Below are positions 51,544 to 60,428 of a stretch of DNA of 64,000 nucleotides, piece after piece. Where the stretch lies: NCBI GenBank assembly GCA_034669965.1, contig JAXMOK010000009.1:1-64000 (forward strand). Direction: 5' to 3'. A program made the translations under genes and the position numbers. The DNA is from HXMU1420-13 sp034669965 (GTDB lineage: Bacteria; Bacteroidota; Rhodothermia; Balneolales; Balneolaceae). How positions within the stretch are numbered: the stretch's first letter is position 1; every line of letters starts with the position of its first letter. The notes below the pieces were generated by a model. The model ran no database searches and was not told the DNA's origin. It was given only the letters and a program-made list of their open reading frames with translations.

Positions 51544-53154
51544 ATGTCGCAGGCGACTACCGCAGATAACGAAATTACTAAAGAGGCGAAAAAGAGACGC
51601 ACCTTTGCCATTATCTCTCACCCCGATGCCGGTAAAACTACCCTCACCGAGAAACTGTTACTGTACGGTGGGGCGATCCACGAAGCAGGTTCGGTTCGCG
51701 CTCGAAAAGCGTCTCATCACGCGGCATCCGATTGGATGGCGATAGAGAAAGAGCGCGGTATTTCGGTTACGTCTTCCGTAATGCGATTTGAGAAAGATGG
51801 CATTAAATACAATTTGCTGGATACTCCCGGTCACAAAGATTTCTCTGAGGATACCCTTCGAACATTGGTTGCCGCCGATTCGGGCTTAATGGTGATTGAT
51901 GTGGCGAAAGGCGTGGAGGAACAAACCGAGAAATTGTTTGAGGTTTGTAAGCTTCGCGAAGTGCCCGTTATCACTTTTGTGAATAAGTGTGATCGCCCGG
52001 GTATGGATCCGCTTGAAGTGTTGAGCAACGTTGAGAACAAACTAGGAATTGAAGCATTGCCTGCAAGTTGGCCGTTGGGGTATGGACAAAAATTTCAGGG
52101 CATTTACGATGTGCTTTCTAAAAAAGTGCATGTGTATGAAAAAGCCGATCACGGCGCGAAAAAAGCAGTTACCGAAGTTCTTAGTGTTGATGAAGCCCTG
52201 GAACAAAGCAACCTTTCCGATACCGAAAAAGAAGCATTTCTCGAAGAACTGATGTTGATCGACGACATGTATCCGAATATGGATAAAGAGCTTTACAACT
52301 CGGGGAAAGTAACTCCCGTATTCTTTGGTTCGGCGTTGAATAACTTTGGGTTGGATGTGTTTCTGACTTATTTCCATCAACTGGCACCACCACCTCAAGG
52401 CTACGAACATTCGGAAGGATCAGAACGAGATTTAGGTGATTCCTTTTCTGGCTTTATTTTTAAGATGCAGGCGAATATGAATCCCGGTCACCGTGATTGC
52501 GCTGCTTTTATTCGTGTGGCTTCGGGTAAATTCCATCGCGGACAGCAAGTGGTTGTTTCGCACACCGGAAGGAAGTTGAAACTAGCTACCCCGCACACAC
52601 TTATGGGTGATGAGCGTCAACTAATGGAAGAAGCCTATCCCGGCGATATCGTTTCGATTTTTAACCCGGGCGATTTTAGAATCGGGACCACCATTTATGA
52701 AAAAAATAAGGTGCGTTTTGATGTGATTCCTTTGTTTACGCCCGAGCATTTCCAGAAAGTAGCCACTAAAGATCCGTTCAAAAGAAAGCAGCTTCGCGAA
52801 GGTTTGCGTCAGCTTTCGGAAGAAGGTGTGGTTCACGTTTTTGAAGTTCCCAATGGCGTTGGGAATGAGTTGTTACTCGGAACGGTAGGGGTTCTTCAGT
52901 TTGAAGTGGTGCACCATCGAATGAAAGAAGAGTATGGCGTAGAACTAGTGATAACACCGGTTGCATATTACACTGCTCGCTGGCTACCAAACGAAAATGA
53001 TGAAGTGATTGCAAAACTGGAATCGAGTTATTCCACGCACGTAACCAAAGATTTGGATGAAAACCCGATTGTATTGTTCGATTCAATGTACGCTCTAAAC
53101 CAAGGGGAAGAAAAGGTTGGGGCTGAGAACCTATTTAAGTTCAAGCAAGGCTAA
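51544..53154 (+). CDS. prfC: Peptide chain release factor 3
   Basis: A 536-residue translational GTPase recycling RF1/RF2 after termination. G1 HPDAGKTT (26-33), switch region SDWMAIEKERGISVTSSVM, G3 DTPGHKDFSEDT, G4 NKCDR. RF3-specific blocks are RARKASHHAASDWMAIEKER and the C-terminal LGTVGVLQFEVVHHRMKEEYGVE. The length is normal. Monocistronic. Confidence 0.97.
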   Translation: MSQATTADNEITKEAKKRRTFAIISHPDAGKTTLTEKLLLYGGAIHEAGSVRARKASHHAASDWMAIEKERGISVTSSVMRFEKDGIKYNLLDTPGHKDFSEDTLRTLVAADSGLMVIDVAKGVEEQTEKLFEVCKLREVPVITFVNKCDRPGMDPLEVLSNVENKLGIEALPASWPLGYGQKFQGIYDVLSKKVHVYEKADHGAKKAVTEVLSVDEALEQSNLSDTEKEAFLEELMLIDDMYPNMDKELYNSGKVTPVFFGSALNNFGLDVFLTYFHQLAPPPQGYEHSEGSERDLGDSFSGFIFKMQANMNPGHRDCAAFIRVASGKFHRGQQVVVSHTGRKLKLATPHTLMGDERQLMEEAYPGDIVSIFNPGDFRIGTTIYEKNKVRFDVIPLFTPEHFQKVATKDPFKRKQLREGLRQLSEEGVVHVFEVPNGVGNELLLGTVGVLQFEVVHHRMKEEYGVELVITPVAYYTARWLPNENDEVIAKLESSYSTHVTKDLDENPIVLFDSMYALNQGEEKVGAENLFKFKQG

Positions 53155-53201
53155 GCTATAGGCAATATTCAACATTCAATAAGCAATGTACAAGTGCATT
53201 A

Positions 53202-53987
53202 TTATTTGCCGCCGTTGGCTTTAAGGTCTTGGATGCAATTGTCGTCTAATCCCGGCGCAGAACTACCCAATAAATTGCTCATAAAGCCTGCCGATTGAAC
53301 GGCGTAGTACATTAGGCAATCTTCATTGGTGCAATGTGCACCGTGCTCTTCGTCGTGGTGATTGGCAATTGCAGGCGTCCCGTTGTTTACCAAACCTAGT
53401 AAATGTCCTAATTCGTGTTTGATGACGGATTCTTCTACTACCGAAGTTGAAGGTTCTCCAAATCCACCCGAAATCTGACGAATTCGTTCTTCCATAATGG
53501 CAACTGAGGTGTTGTAGTAGGCGAAACCGAGCACGTTTTCTTTAGTATAAATTCCATCTGTCACAATCATGTAAACTCCCAAATCGGTACCATCGGTAAA
53601 AGTTGATCGATATTGATTTTCCATCCCAACCACATCCTGCACGGTAAGCGTATCTTTTCCTGAAGATGGAATTGGCTCATCCAAATTGATTGAAATTCCG
53701 GCCGGTTTGTTCAAATGTGATTCAAGAAATTGCTGAAGTGCCGATATAGCCTGAGGCGTTGGTTTGAAGCCCTCCACATAATCCACTTCGAGTGTTAGAG
53801 ATGTAAAATCATCGTCCGATAAGAAATCAACTGCGGCGCTGCCCGTGCGTTCAGTATGCGAATACGATTCCGGTGGATTCGGATTATCAGGATTATCCGG
53901 GTCCGAATTGGATGAAGTAGGGGAGTCGCTGGCACAATGCATACCAAGCATGGCAACCAAAAGAACTAAAAAGCGAGTTAATTTCAT
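53202..53987 (-). CDS. Metzincin-like zinc protease lipoprotein
   Basis: A 261-residue lipoprotein (lipobox GMHC, Cys18) with an Asp/Pro/Ser linker to residue 45. The catalytic motif HELGHLLGL is at 191-199. In place of the usual third His two residues later there is VNNGTP and a His-rich insertion (NHHDEEHGAH), then HCTNEDCLMYY at 218-228, which matches the HCx4CxM signature of archaemetzincins. Surface-exposed or periplasmic protease by inference. GFAYYNTSVAIMEERIRQ and the preceding region are typical of Bacteroidota membrane metalloproteases. Monocistronic. Confidence 0.8.
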   Translation of the reverse strand: MKLTRFLVLLVAMLGMHCASDSPTSSNSDPDNPDNPNPPESYSHTERTGSAAVDFLSDDDFTSLTLEVDYVEGFKPTPQAISALQQFLESHLNKPAGISINLDEPIPSSGKDTLTVQDVVGMENQYRSTFTDGTDLGVYMIVTDGIYTKENVLGFAYYNTSVAIMEERIRQISGGFGEPSTSVVEESVIKHELGHLLGLVNNGTPAIANHHDEEHGAHCTNEDCLMYYAVQSAGFMSNLLGSSAPGLDDNCIQDLKANGGK

Positions 53988-54200
53988 GTTTTTGAGTATG
54001 TATAGACTATTTTTTAGCGGATTGTTCCACAGTGATCGTTAGCAAGAGGCCTCTGTTAACTATCAGTTTATATTAAATACTGATGTTAAGTAAATAATAA
54101 TATTGATCAGTTCAGGGGTAAATGGAACAATTCACCTTTAGGATGGTTTAAATATACGCTATTTTTGAGCGCTCAATTTTAAACAAAAAAACCAAATTAA

Positions 54201-54692
54201 GTGAGTATCACTAAAAGCGTTGCCAACGACGTTAAAATTATCAAAGCAGATCTAGACAACCCAAAACACGCCGCCGATATTGTAAATATCGTAGACTTAT
54301 TTTCCCGCGACCCGATGGGGCAAGACGAGCCTTTGGGGGAAGAAATTCGGGTAGACATGATCGCCGAAATGAAGAAAATCCCAACTACTATGACCTACAT
54401 CGCCTACTCCGGTGAAAAAGCGTTGGGTATTGTTACCTGCTTTATTGGTTTTTCTACTTTTACAGCAAGTAAGACATTCAAAATTCACGATGTTGCTGTA
54501 CACCCTGATGCCCGAGGAATGGGGATCGGCACTAAGATGCTGGAAACCGTGAAAGAAGATGCCGAAGAAATGGGTTGCTCAAAAGTCACCTTAGAAGTGA
54601 GAGAAGACAATCCTGCAAAGAAACTCTACGAACGCGAAGGCTTCGATTACGGCGAGCCGAAATGGTACTTCATGTCACACGAGCTTAATTAA
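54201..54692 (+). CDS. GNAT N-acetyltransferase
   Basis: A 163-residue protein starting at GTG 54201 (no in-frame ATG upstream). Acetyl-CoA-binding motif in DVAVHPDARGMGIGTKMLETV (RGMGIG loop), then LEVREDNPAKKLYEREGF. The acceptor is unknown; the EDNPAKKLYEREGF end is the common GNAT layout. Monocistronic, converging on the lytic transglycosylase gene. Confidence 0.9.
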   Translation: MSITKSVANDVKIIKADLDNPKHAADIVNIVDLFSRDPMGQDEPLGEEIRVDMIAEMKKIPTTMTYIAYSGEKALGIVTCFIGFSTFTASKTFKIHDVAVHPDARGMGIGTKMLETVKEDAEEMGCSKVTLEVREDNPAKKLYEREGFDYGEPKWYFMSHELN

Positions 54693-54699
54693 AAGCTCG
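54680..54699. terminator. Bidirectional terminator-like hairpin
   Basis: CGAGCTT and AAGCTCG pair around AATTAA across the GNAT stop codon, followed by TTCTTT on the plus strand. The genes on either side converge. Confidence 0.6.
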
Positions 54700-54709
54700 T
54701 TCTTTCAAA

Positions 54710-55486
54710 TCAAGGCTCTGAGTTGATAATTGACTCAGCGTCTTCAGCCAAGGCAAGTACCGCGCCCTGATAAAGCGAGCTTGGATTGTAGCGTAAAACG
54801 GCAGTTTCAAGGCTGCCGGTTACATTTACAAAGTGAGCCAAATAATTAGCTACCGAGTTAATGTTATCGGGCATATGGTATAGTTCGTTGCCTACCCAAA
54901 ATCGTTTAAGCGAAGTAGGGATAAACTGCGCGTAACTCATAGCGCCTGCATAGCTCGATTTCAAAGACAAAATGTCCATGTCTTTCTTTTCAGCAAACTC
55001 GATAAGATCTTCAAGTTGAGCCAGTGCCCATTTTGCGCGATGATCTTCCACATACATACTCACGTACACATTAAAAGGATTGTAGCGACCTTTATTTTTT
55101 CCGAAATCAGATTCAACCGCTATGATTCCAATGATCACCTCTTTAGGGATCCCGTATTCTGCTTCAGCGGCTTTTAATTCTGCACTGTACTTAGCGTAAA
55201 ATTCGTCGATAGCTCTCTTTTTGGCATCATAACCAATCACTTTCTTGTAATCATCCAGACTTTCGATACGTCGTTCAGCCGATCGGGTAAACTTGCGCGT
55301 GATTTTCTCTACCAATGCAAAGCGCTCATCATCGAGCAGTGGTTTGATGTCCACTCCTTTAGCATTAAAATGCGTCACTAGTTGCTGAATGCGTTCGTCG
55401 TCGGACGAGTTTGCAGGTGTTTCGGAAGCCATCGGCTCCGGAATTAAAAATAGTGATAGTAGTAAAAGCAGGATTTTCATAGCCAA
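54710..55486 (-). CDS. MltB/SLT-like lytic murein transglycosylase
   Basis: A 258-residue exported protein (signal peptide 1-21, cut after MAS). Lysozyme-like fold with catalytic Glu in IIGIIAVESDFGKNKG, then YNPFNVYVSMY, SSYAGAMSYAQFIPTSLKRFW and DNINSVANYLAHF, the MltB family order. Cleaves peptidoglycan glycan strands non-hydrolytically. No peptidoglycan-binding domain is attached. Monocistronic. Confidence 0.9.
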   Translation of the reverse strand: MAMKILLLLLSLFLIPEPMASETPANSSDDERIQQLVTHFNAKGVDIKPLLDDERFALVEKITRKFTRSAERRIESLDDYKKVIGYDAKKRAIDEFYAKYSAELKAAEAEYGIPKEVIIGIIAVESDFGKNKGRYNPFNVYVSMYVEDHRAKWALAQLEDLIEFAEKKDMDILSLKSSYAGAMSYAQFIPTSLKRFWVGNELYHMPDNINSVANYLAHFVNVTGSLETAVLRYNPSSLYQGAVLALAEDAESIINSEP

Positions 55487-55597
55487 ACGATCTCTTGTGA
55501 TGATTTCTCGAGCAGTAAGAACGATTATTTTTGAATCTAGATCAAGATGGGGATTAAATATTTACTTGAAATAATATATTCGTTATGGAAATTAGAC

Positions 55598-56320
55598 TTA
55601 CTCCTGTTCGACAATAATCTCGACAATTTCACCTTTATCGTAAAGCCGTTGCTCTTTAATGGCACCTTGTTCATCATAAGTAGTTGCCAGACCATCTATT
55701 CCGTGTTCCGGAATTATTTGAAAGTAAAAGGCTAATTCCCCATTTGGGTGAAATTGCTCATGGATTGTTACTGAATCTCTTTCAGTACTTCTCGAAGACA
55801 GTATCAAGCTGTCTGGATTTAGGTAATTATAGTAAGTTGAGACTTTATTACCGTCGGAATCTAAAGATGGGATTACAACTACTTGGTGTTGATATACTCC
55901 GTCGAGATCAAACAGAGGAAATTCAGTCCTCGTTACTTTTCCATCTACCATGGTTTGTCGGTACAAAACAGAGTCTGTTTCTACATCAAAAGTAGTTCGC
56001 TCTCCTGTGTAAGGCTCACCATCGGGTCCAAGATAAATACCCGTACGTTCATCTAGCGGATGAAAAAGACCTGTTGTTCCTTCGGATTCCAGTTCGATAT
56101 CGAAATACGTTGTTGGGGGTAAATTGGCTTGCAGCTCCTCAAAGGATAAGCTAATCGGTTCATCCTCTGTATTGGTGCAAAACATAAACACCAATGATGC
56201 AGTTACGGGAATAACTACAGAAAGTAAACCAAAGAGCTTAAGCAGGGGACTCTTCTTCCCCATCATCTCCAATCGCTTCTTGGCCAACGAAAAATCGAGT
56301 TTATTGGTCAGTTTTTTCAT
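55598..56320 (-). CDS. Membrane-anchored MORN-like protein with M56-tail leader (B)
   Basis: A 240-residue protein. Residues 1-48 repeat the segment that follows the protease domain in the M56 sensor of this operon: DFSLAKKRLEMMGKKS then a hydrophobic helix (30-47) ending in Cys48. The remainder is predicted outside the membrane and contains MORN/YwqK-like blocks (GPDGEPYTGERTTFD, FHPNGELAFYFQ, ATTYDEQGAIKEQRLYDKGE). It is the last gene, with a 4-bp overlap with the one before. No enzyme motif. It may be a sensor, decoy or protease substrate (inference). Confidence 0.75.
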   Translation of the reverse strand: MKKLTNKLDFSLAKKRLEMMGKKSPLLKLFGLLSVVIPVTASLVFMFCTNTEDEPISLSFEELQANLPPTTYFDIELESEGTTGLFHPLDERTGIYLGPDGEPYTGERTTFDVETDSVLYRQTMVDGKVTRTEFPLFDLDGVYQHQVVVIPSLDSDGNKVSTYYNYLNPDSLILSSRSTERDSVTIHEQFHPNGELAFYFQIIPEHGIDGLATTYDEQGAIKEQRLYDKGEIVEIIVEQE

Positions 56321-56985
56321 TTGATCGTCTCCAAGAGTTCGCCGTTTTCGTATCTCTCTTGTTTCAATAAATTGCCTTCTTGGTCGTATTCGTAAGCCAT
56401 TCCATTAACTCGATTTATTGAAGTATCATATGTGTATTGATGCTTTAATTGTCCATTAATATGATACTCTTTAACGGTATGCGAATTTTGCTTCCATTGA
56501 AGATCGAATGCTAGGTAGATGGAATCATTAACAGTTTCCTGAAAATGTTTCAAATATTTAGTGCCATCTTCACTTTCAGTAACTTCGTTTTTATTTAACC
56601 AAACCAAAGTTCCAACAGTATTATAGATATCAACTTGAACTTGTTTGCCGTTTTGATAGAGCTCCTTTCTTGCTAATTGATTGTTTATTTTAAAATACCA
56701 GTTTACTTCCCCAGTATAAGGGTTGCCATTAGAATCGAAATAGGTTCCCCAATGGGAGCCTCTAGGTGATTTATTTTCAGCGATGAAGGATAGGTACTCA
56801 TTCTCAGTATAAATCTCCTTCGGATGACCATCATATACTTCAGTACAAAAAGTCACAAACAAAATACTTAATACTGGAAATACTGTAAGCTTTAGTGAAA
56901 AGGACCGAAGAAATGAGGTCGACTTACCCATCATCAAAAAGCGTTTTAAAGTGAGCGAAAAATCGAGTTTATTAGTCAGTTTCAT
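56317..56985 (-). CDS. Membrane-anchored MORN-like protein with M56-tail leader (A)
   Basis: A 222-residue protein. The start MKLTNKLDFSLTLKRFLMMGKS plus a hydrophobic helix (30-46) ending in Cys47 parallels the tail of the M56 gene product (264-303) and the leader of the next gene. The outer part has MORN/YwqK-type motifs (FDSNGNPYTGEVNWYF, LYQNGKQVQV, YHINGQLKHQYTYD, YDQEGNLLKQERYENGELLETI). Its start overlaps the M56 stop by 14 bp and its stop overlaps the next start by 4 bp, so translation is coupled. Confidence 0.75.
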   Translation of the reverse strand: MKLTNKLDFSLTLKRFLMMGKSTSFLRSFSLKLTVFPVLSILFVTFCTEVYDGHPKEIYTENEYLSFIAENKSPRGSHWGTYFDSNGNPYTGEVNWYFKINNQLARKELYQNGKQVQVDIYNTVGTLVWLNKNEVTESEDGTKYLKHFQETVNDSIYLAFDLQWKQNSHTVKEYHINGQLKHQYTYDTSINRVNGMAYEYDQEGNLLKQERYENGELLETIK

Positions 56986-58339
56986 GGCGGCGGTTATTTA
57001 ATAATTCCTTAGGAGATGGAACGAGTGCAGGGAAATTACCCGAAGAAAACTGAATCAGTGGGTCGTTCGTTAATTGGTTTTTCATTGCAGACATGAAGGA
57101 ATAAGTACCCCATAAATAGGCGTAATCATGTTCTAATTCTTCCAAACTTGGCGGGTTATCAGAAACTGCTTTTTCGATATAAGCTTTAGTTCGGTCACTG
57201 AATTCAGAGTTCAATTTTGATAAAACTAACTTATATCTGGTTTGATCTGAATTAACAGAATCGCTGGAGTTCATGTTTATCCTAGAATCCATTCGAATAA
57301 GAGCATGTTTTAAACTATCCAGTGCACTTCTCTCACCTGGATCTATATCAACCTTTTTAAAATCTATTTGCGTAACTAATTCTTTGGTAAGGTCATTTAA
57401 ACTCGAATTGTCTTGCACTTCGTATTCTAAACAAGCAGCACTAAGTGTTAACAAAGCAAGAAAAACGGCAACGACTTTTATTGAGGATATTTTACTTCGG
57501 TTTTTCATAGCAAGCATTAATAACCGCTGTTTAGGGTTAGATTGGCTAAATCGATGTCCAAGTGAAGTCGCTTTTTTTGTGGTTGCAAACCGAAGTAAGG
57601 TTTCTTGATAATTCTTTCGGTCGGATACATGAGTCACCACATGCTCATCGGCCAAGAACTCATGATTAAGCATGATGGAGTTTCGGAAACCATACATAAA
57701 AGGGTTGAACCAGAACACCACTTTCAGAACTTCGATGAATAACACATCCACCGAATGCTTTTGTTTGATGTGAGTGCGTTCGTGTTCTAAAATTTCATCG
57801 CCAATCTTGCCAGACTCATAGTCTTCACAATTCAGAAAAATCCATTTCAAAAATGATTGTGGTGTAATAGCCTCATCCATCAAAATGAGTGTAGTGTCTT
57901 TCCATTTTTTGGCTGTTCCCTTTTTTATTGAGGTGTAGATTTCGTGCAGACCAAAAACAAACTTCCCAAACAAAAGTCCTGCTACTGCTAGATAACCAAA
58001 AACCAAAATCAAAGCCAGCTTGTTATACTCGGGTTGGGATGGAGTAGAAACCGATGACTCATCAAATGACGGGGCGTTGGTCACCAATGGTGAAATCGAT
58101 TCAACCACCAACTCAGTAGGTGCTTCAACAATCTGATCAACTTGATTCAACGCAATTCCGGCTACCGGGGAATTAGGGCTAATCTCGAACTGTATAAGCG
58201 GAGCTGTTAACCCAATCACCAAAGCAGCTAATAAATAAAAACGATTGAATCGGTGCATCTTCTCATTTTCGAGAAGTAGCGTGTATAGTCCCCAAAGGAG
58301 CGCAAGCAGGATGGTCGATTTTACAAGATATACGATCAT
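56972..58339 (-). CDS. BlaR1-type M56 family membrane metalloprotease sensor
   Basis: A 455-residue protein. Transmembrane segments near 5-22, 34-52 and 108-130 flank loops. The cytoplasmic zinc-protease domain has HERTH at 186-190 and the third-ligand block LNHEFLADEHV (224-234). After it comes RFSQSNPKQRLLMLAMKNRS, a membrane helix ending LSAAC (303), then about 150 residues of helical outer domain with no penicillin-binding fold. In this class, an outer signal activates the protease, which removes the BlaI repressor. The ligand is unknown. It overlaps blaI by 4 bp. Confidence 0.9.
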   Translation of the reverse strand: MIVYLVKSTILLALLWGLYTLLLENEKMHRFNRFYLLAALVIGLTAPLIQFEISPNSPVAGIALNQVDQIVEAPTELVVESISPLVTNAPSFDESSVSTPSQPEYNKLALILVFGYLAVAGLLFGKFVFGLHEIYTSIKKGTAKKWKDTTLILMDEAITPQSFLKWIFLNCEDYESGKIGDEILEHERTHIKQKHSVDVLFIEVLKVVFWFNPFMYGFRNSIMLNHEFLADEHVVTHVSDRKNYQETLLRFATTKKATSLGHRFSQSNPKQRLLMLAMKNRSKISSIKVVAVFLALLTLSAACLEYEVQDNSSLNDLTKELVTQIDFKKVDIDPGERSALDSLKHALIRMDSRINMNSSDSVNSDQTRYKLVLSKLNSEFSDRTKAYIEKAVSDNPPSLEELEHDYAYLWGTYSFMSAMKNQLTNDPLIQFSSGNFPALVPSPKELLNNRRHETD

Positions 58340-58707
58340 GATTCTTTCCTCTCAATTTCTTTATCGATGATGGCGCGTAACTCCTCCAGTTCTTTGGCAG
58401 AAAGATCGGTTTCCTTCGTAAAGAAGGAAGCAAACTGAGCCGAAGAGTTGTTAAAAAACTTTTTGATTAAGCCTCGAACATGCAATCCAAAGTAATCGGT
58501 TTTTGCCACCAAGGGATAATATTGGCGTGAACGGCCGTGTTGGTTATAGCTTACAAATCCCTTTTCCTGCATACGTTTTAGCAAAGTGGCGATGGTAGTT
58601 GGTGCAGGTCTCGGATCGGAGTATTGTTCCAGTAAATCACTCATGTAGGCCTTTTCAAGGCTCCATAAGTGTTCCATTAATTCTTCTTCGGTATTAGATA
58701 ATTGCAT
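58336..58707 (-). CDS. BlaI/MecI-family transcriptional repressor
   Basis: A 123-residue winged-helix repressor: LSNTEEELMEHLWSLEKAYM, recognition helix APTTIATLLKRMQEKGFVSY, wing HGRSRQYYPLV and a C-terminal dimer helix (ELEELRAIIDKEIERKES). It is the first gene of the operon, and a BlaI-type operator with dyad CTACAAATGTAG lies 24 bp upstream, which fits autorepression relieved by the M56 protease. The target beyond its own operon is unknown. Confidence 0.93.
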   Translation of the reverse strand: MQLSNTEEELMEHLWSLEKAYMSDLLEQYSDPRPAPTTIATLLKRMQEKGFVSYNQHGRSRQYYPLVAKTDYFGLHVRGLIKKFFNNSSAQFASFFTKETDLSAKELEELRAIIDKEIERKES

Positions 58708-58730
58708 GTTCTACTTATTTAGAGGTTGCT

Positions 58731-58742
58731 CTACAAATGTAG
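58731..58742. promoter_or_regulatory. BlaI-type operator dyad
   Basis: CTACAAATGTAG is a perfect palindrome containing TACAnnTGTA, the core BlaI/MecI operator. It sits 24-35 bp before the blaI-like start, where it would block transcription of the operon. Confidence 0.7.
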
Positions 58743-58988
58743 AAAATTAAATGGTAACTTCAACCTATAGGTAAAAAATAATTTTAAAGTGGGCTTACTT
58801 TCCCCTTTCAACCACTCGAACTTCTAATTCAAAACTCGTACCTTAAGCGCCCTTGAATGTGTGACTTCTTACCTGTTGGAAGCATACAATCCTGAAAAGC
58901 TAAGGCGCATCTGTATAATTGAAGTTATTATCGTGTTTTAGTGATTTTTGGCAACAAGAAAATCAAAAACTATTATCAAAAGGAAATC

Positions 58989-60407
58989 ATGGCAAAAGAA
59001 TTTGATGTATGCGTAATCGGCTCGGGACCTGGTGGCTACGTGGCTGCAATCCGAGCATCGCAACTGGGTTTTAAAACTGCGATTGTAGAGAAAAGACATT
59101 TAGGTGGCGTTTGTTTAAATATTGGCTGTATTCCAACCAAAGCATTGCTAAGATCAGCAGAAGTATTAGAATCTATCCAACATGCCGATGATTACGGTAT
59201 CTCTGTGGGCGATGTAAAAGCCGACTTTGAAGGCATGGTGAAACGTAGCCGTGGCGTTGCCAACAAAATGAGTAAAGGGATTTCTTTCTTGATGAAAGCC
59301 AACAAGATCGAGGTGTTCATGGGTGCCGGTAAATTTAAGTCGAAAAGCGAATTAGCGGTTAACGACGAAAACGGCAAAGAGAAAGACAGCATCAAAGCGA
59401 AACACTTTATTATTGCAACAGGTGCACGTCCGCGTGAGCTTCCTAGTTTGAAAATCGACGGCGAAATGATCATCGATTCTGAAAAGGCGATGACCATGGA
59501 AAAGCAGCCTAAGAAAATGGTGATTGTTGGAGCCGGCGCTATCGGCGTGGAGTTTGCATACTTCTACAACACCATCGGCACCGAAGTAACTTTAGTTGAA
59601 CTACAAAAAACCTTGGTTCCTGTAGAAGACAAAGACGTTGGACGTGAGCTTGGTAAAATCTACAAGAAAAAAGGCATTAACGTTCTTACCGAAAGCACGG
59701 TAGAGAATGTTAAGAAAAAAGGTAAAGGCGTTGAAGTAACCGTTAAAACCAAGAAAGGCGAAGAGAAAATCGAAGCCGATGTGGTTCTTTCTGCGGTTGG
59801 CGTAACCGGAAATGTTGAGAATCTTGGACTGGAAGATATCGGCGTAAAAGTAGAGCGCGGCGCTATTGTTGCGGATAAGAGTGATTACTCAACCGGTGTA
59901 GATGGCATTTACGCAATTGGTGATATTATAGGTGCTCCTTGGTTAGCGCACAAAGCGTCTCATGAAGCAGTTGTTCTTGCTGAGCAATTAGCGGGTAAAA
60001 ATCCGAAGCCAATCAACTACGAGAACATCCCGGGTTGTACATACTGCGAGCCTCAGGTTGCTTCGGTTGGATTAACCGAGCAAGCCGCAAAAGACGAAGG
60101 CTACGAGATCAAAGTTGGGAAATTCCCGCTTTCAGCTTCCGGTAAAGCAACTGCTCTTGGCCACGAAGAAGGTTTCGTAAAAGTTGTTTTCGATGCAAAA
60201 TACGGCGAGTGGTTAGGATGCCACATGATCGGATTTGGCGTTACAGAAATGATTGCCGAAGCAGTGGTTGCTCGTGATCTGGAAACAACAGGACATGAAA
60301 TTATCAGCGCAGTGCACCCTCACCCAACCTTATCAGAAGCCGTGATGGAAGCCGTTGCTGAAGCATACAACGAAGGCGTGCACTTAGGAACTCCGGTTAA
60401 AAAGTGA
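58989..60407 (+). CDS. lpdA: Dihydrolipoyl dehydrogenase (E3)
   Basis: A 472-residue flavoprotein from the ATG at 58989, chosen for its AGGAAA site 4-9 bp upstream and the usual start AKEFDVCVIGSGPGGYVAA; a frame 16 codons longer exists. Redox disulfide Cys42/Cys47 in GGVCLNIGCIPTKALL, NAD domain VGAGAIGVEFAYFY, FAD block GVDGIYAIGDI, and the C-terminal base HPHPTLSEAV. It reoxidises dihydrolipoamide in 2-oxoacid dehydrogenases and the glycine cleavage system. The lipoate genes lipB and lipA follow. Confidence 0.96.
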   Translation: MAKEFDVCVIGSGPGGYVAAIRASQLGFKTAIVEKRHLGGVCLNIGCIPTKALLRSAEVLESIQHADDYGISVGDVKADFEGMVKRSRGVANKMSKGISFLMKANKIEVFMGAGKFKSKSELAVNDENGKEKDSIKAKHFIIATGARPRELPSLKIDGEMIIDSEKAMTMEKQPKKMVIVGAGAIGVEFAYFYNTIGTEVTLVELQKTLVPVEDKDVGRELGKIYKKKGINVLTESTVENVKKKGKGVEVTVKTKKGEEKIEADVVLSAVGVTGNVENLGLEDIGVKVERGAIVADKSDYSTGVDGIYAIGDIIGAPWLAHKASHEAVVLAEQLAGKNPKPINYENIPGCTYCEPQVASVGLTEQAAKDEGYEIKVGKFPLSASGKATALGHEEGFVKVVFDAKYGEWLGCHMIGFGVTEMIAEAVVARDLETTGHEIISAVHPHPTLSEAVMEAVAEAYNEGVHLGTPVKK

Positions 60408-60428
60408 CGCATAACTTCCAAAGTTAGA

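Noticed and set aside
55598..56985. Toxin-antitoxin pair, because YwqK-like repeats are sometimes labelled antitoxin
   Set aside because: Both proteins have membrane leaders and overlap an M56/BlaI pair; there is no toxin-like partner.
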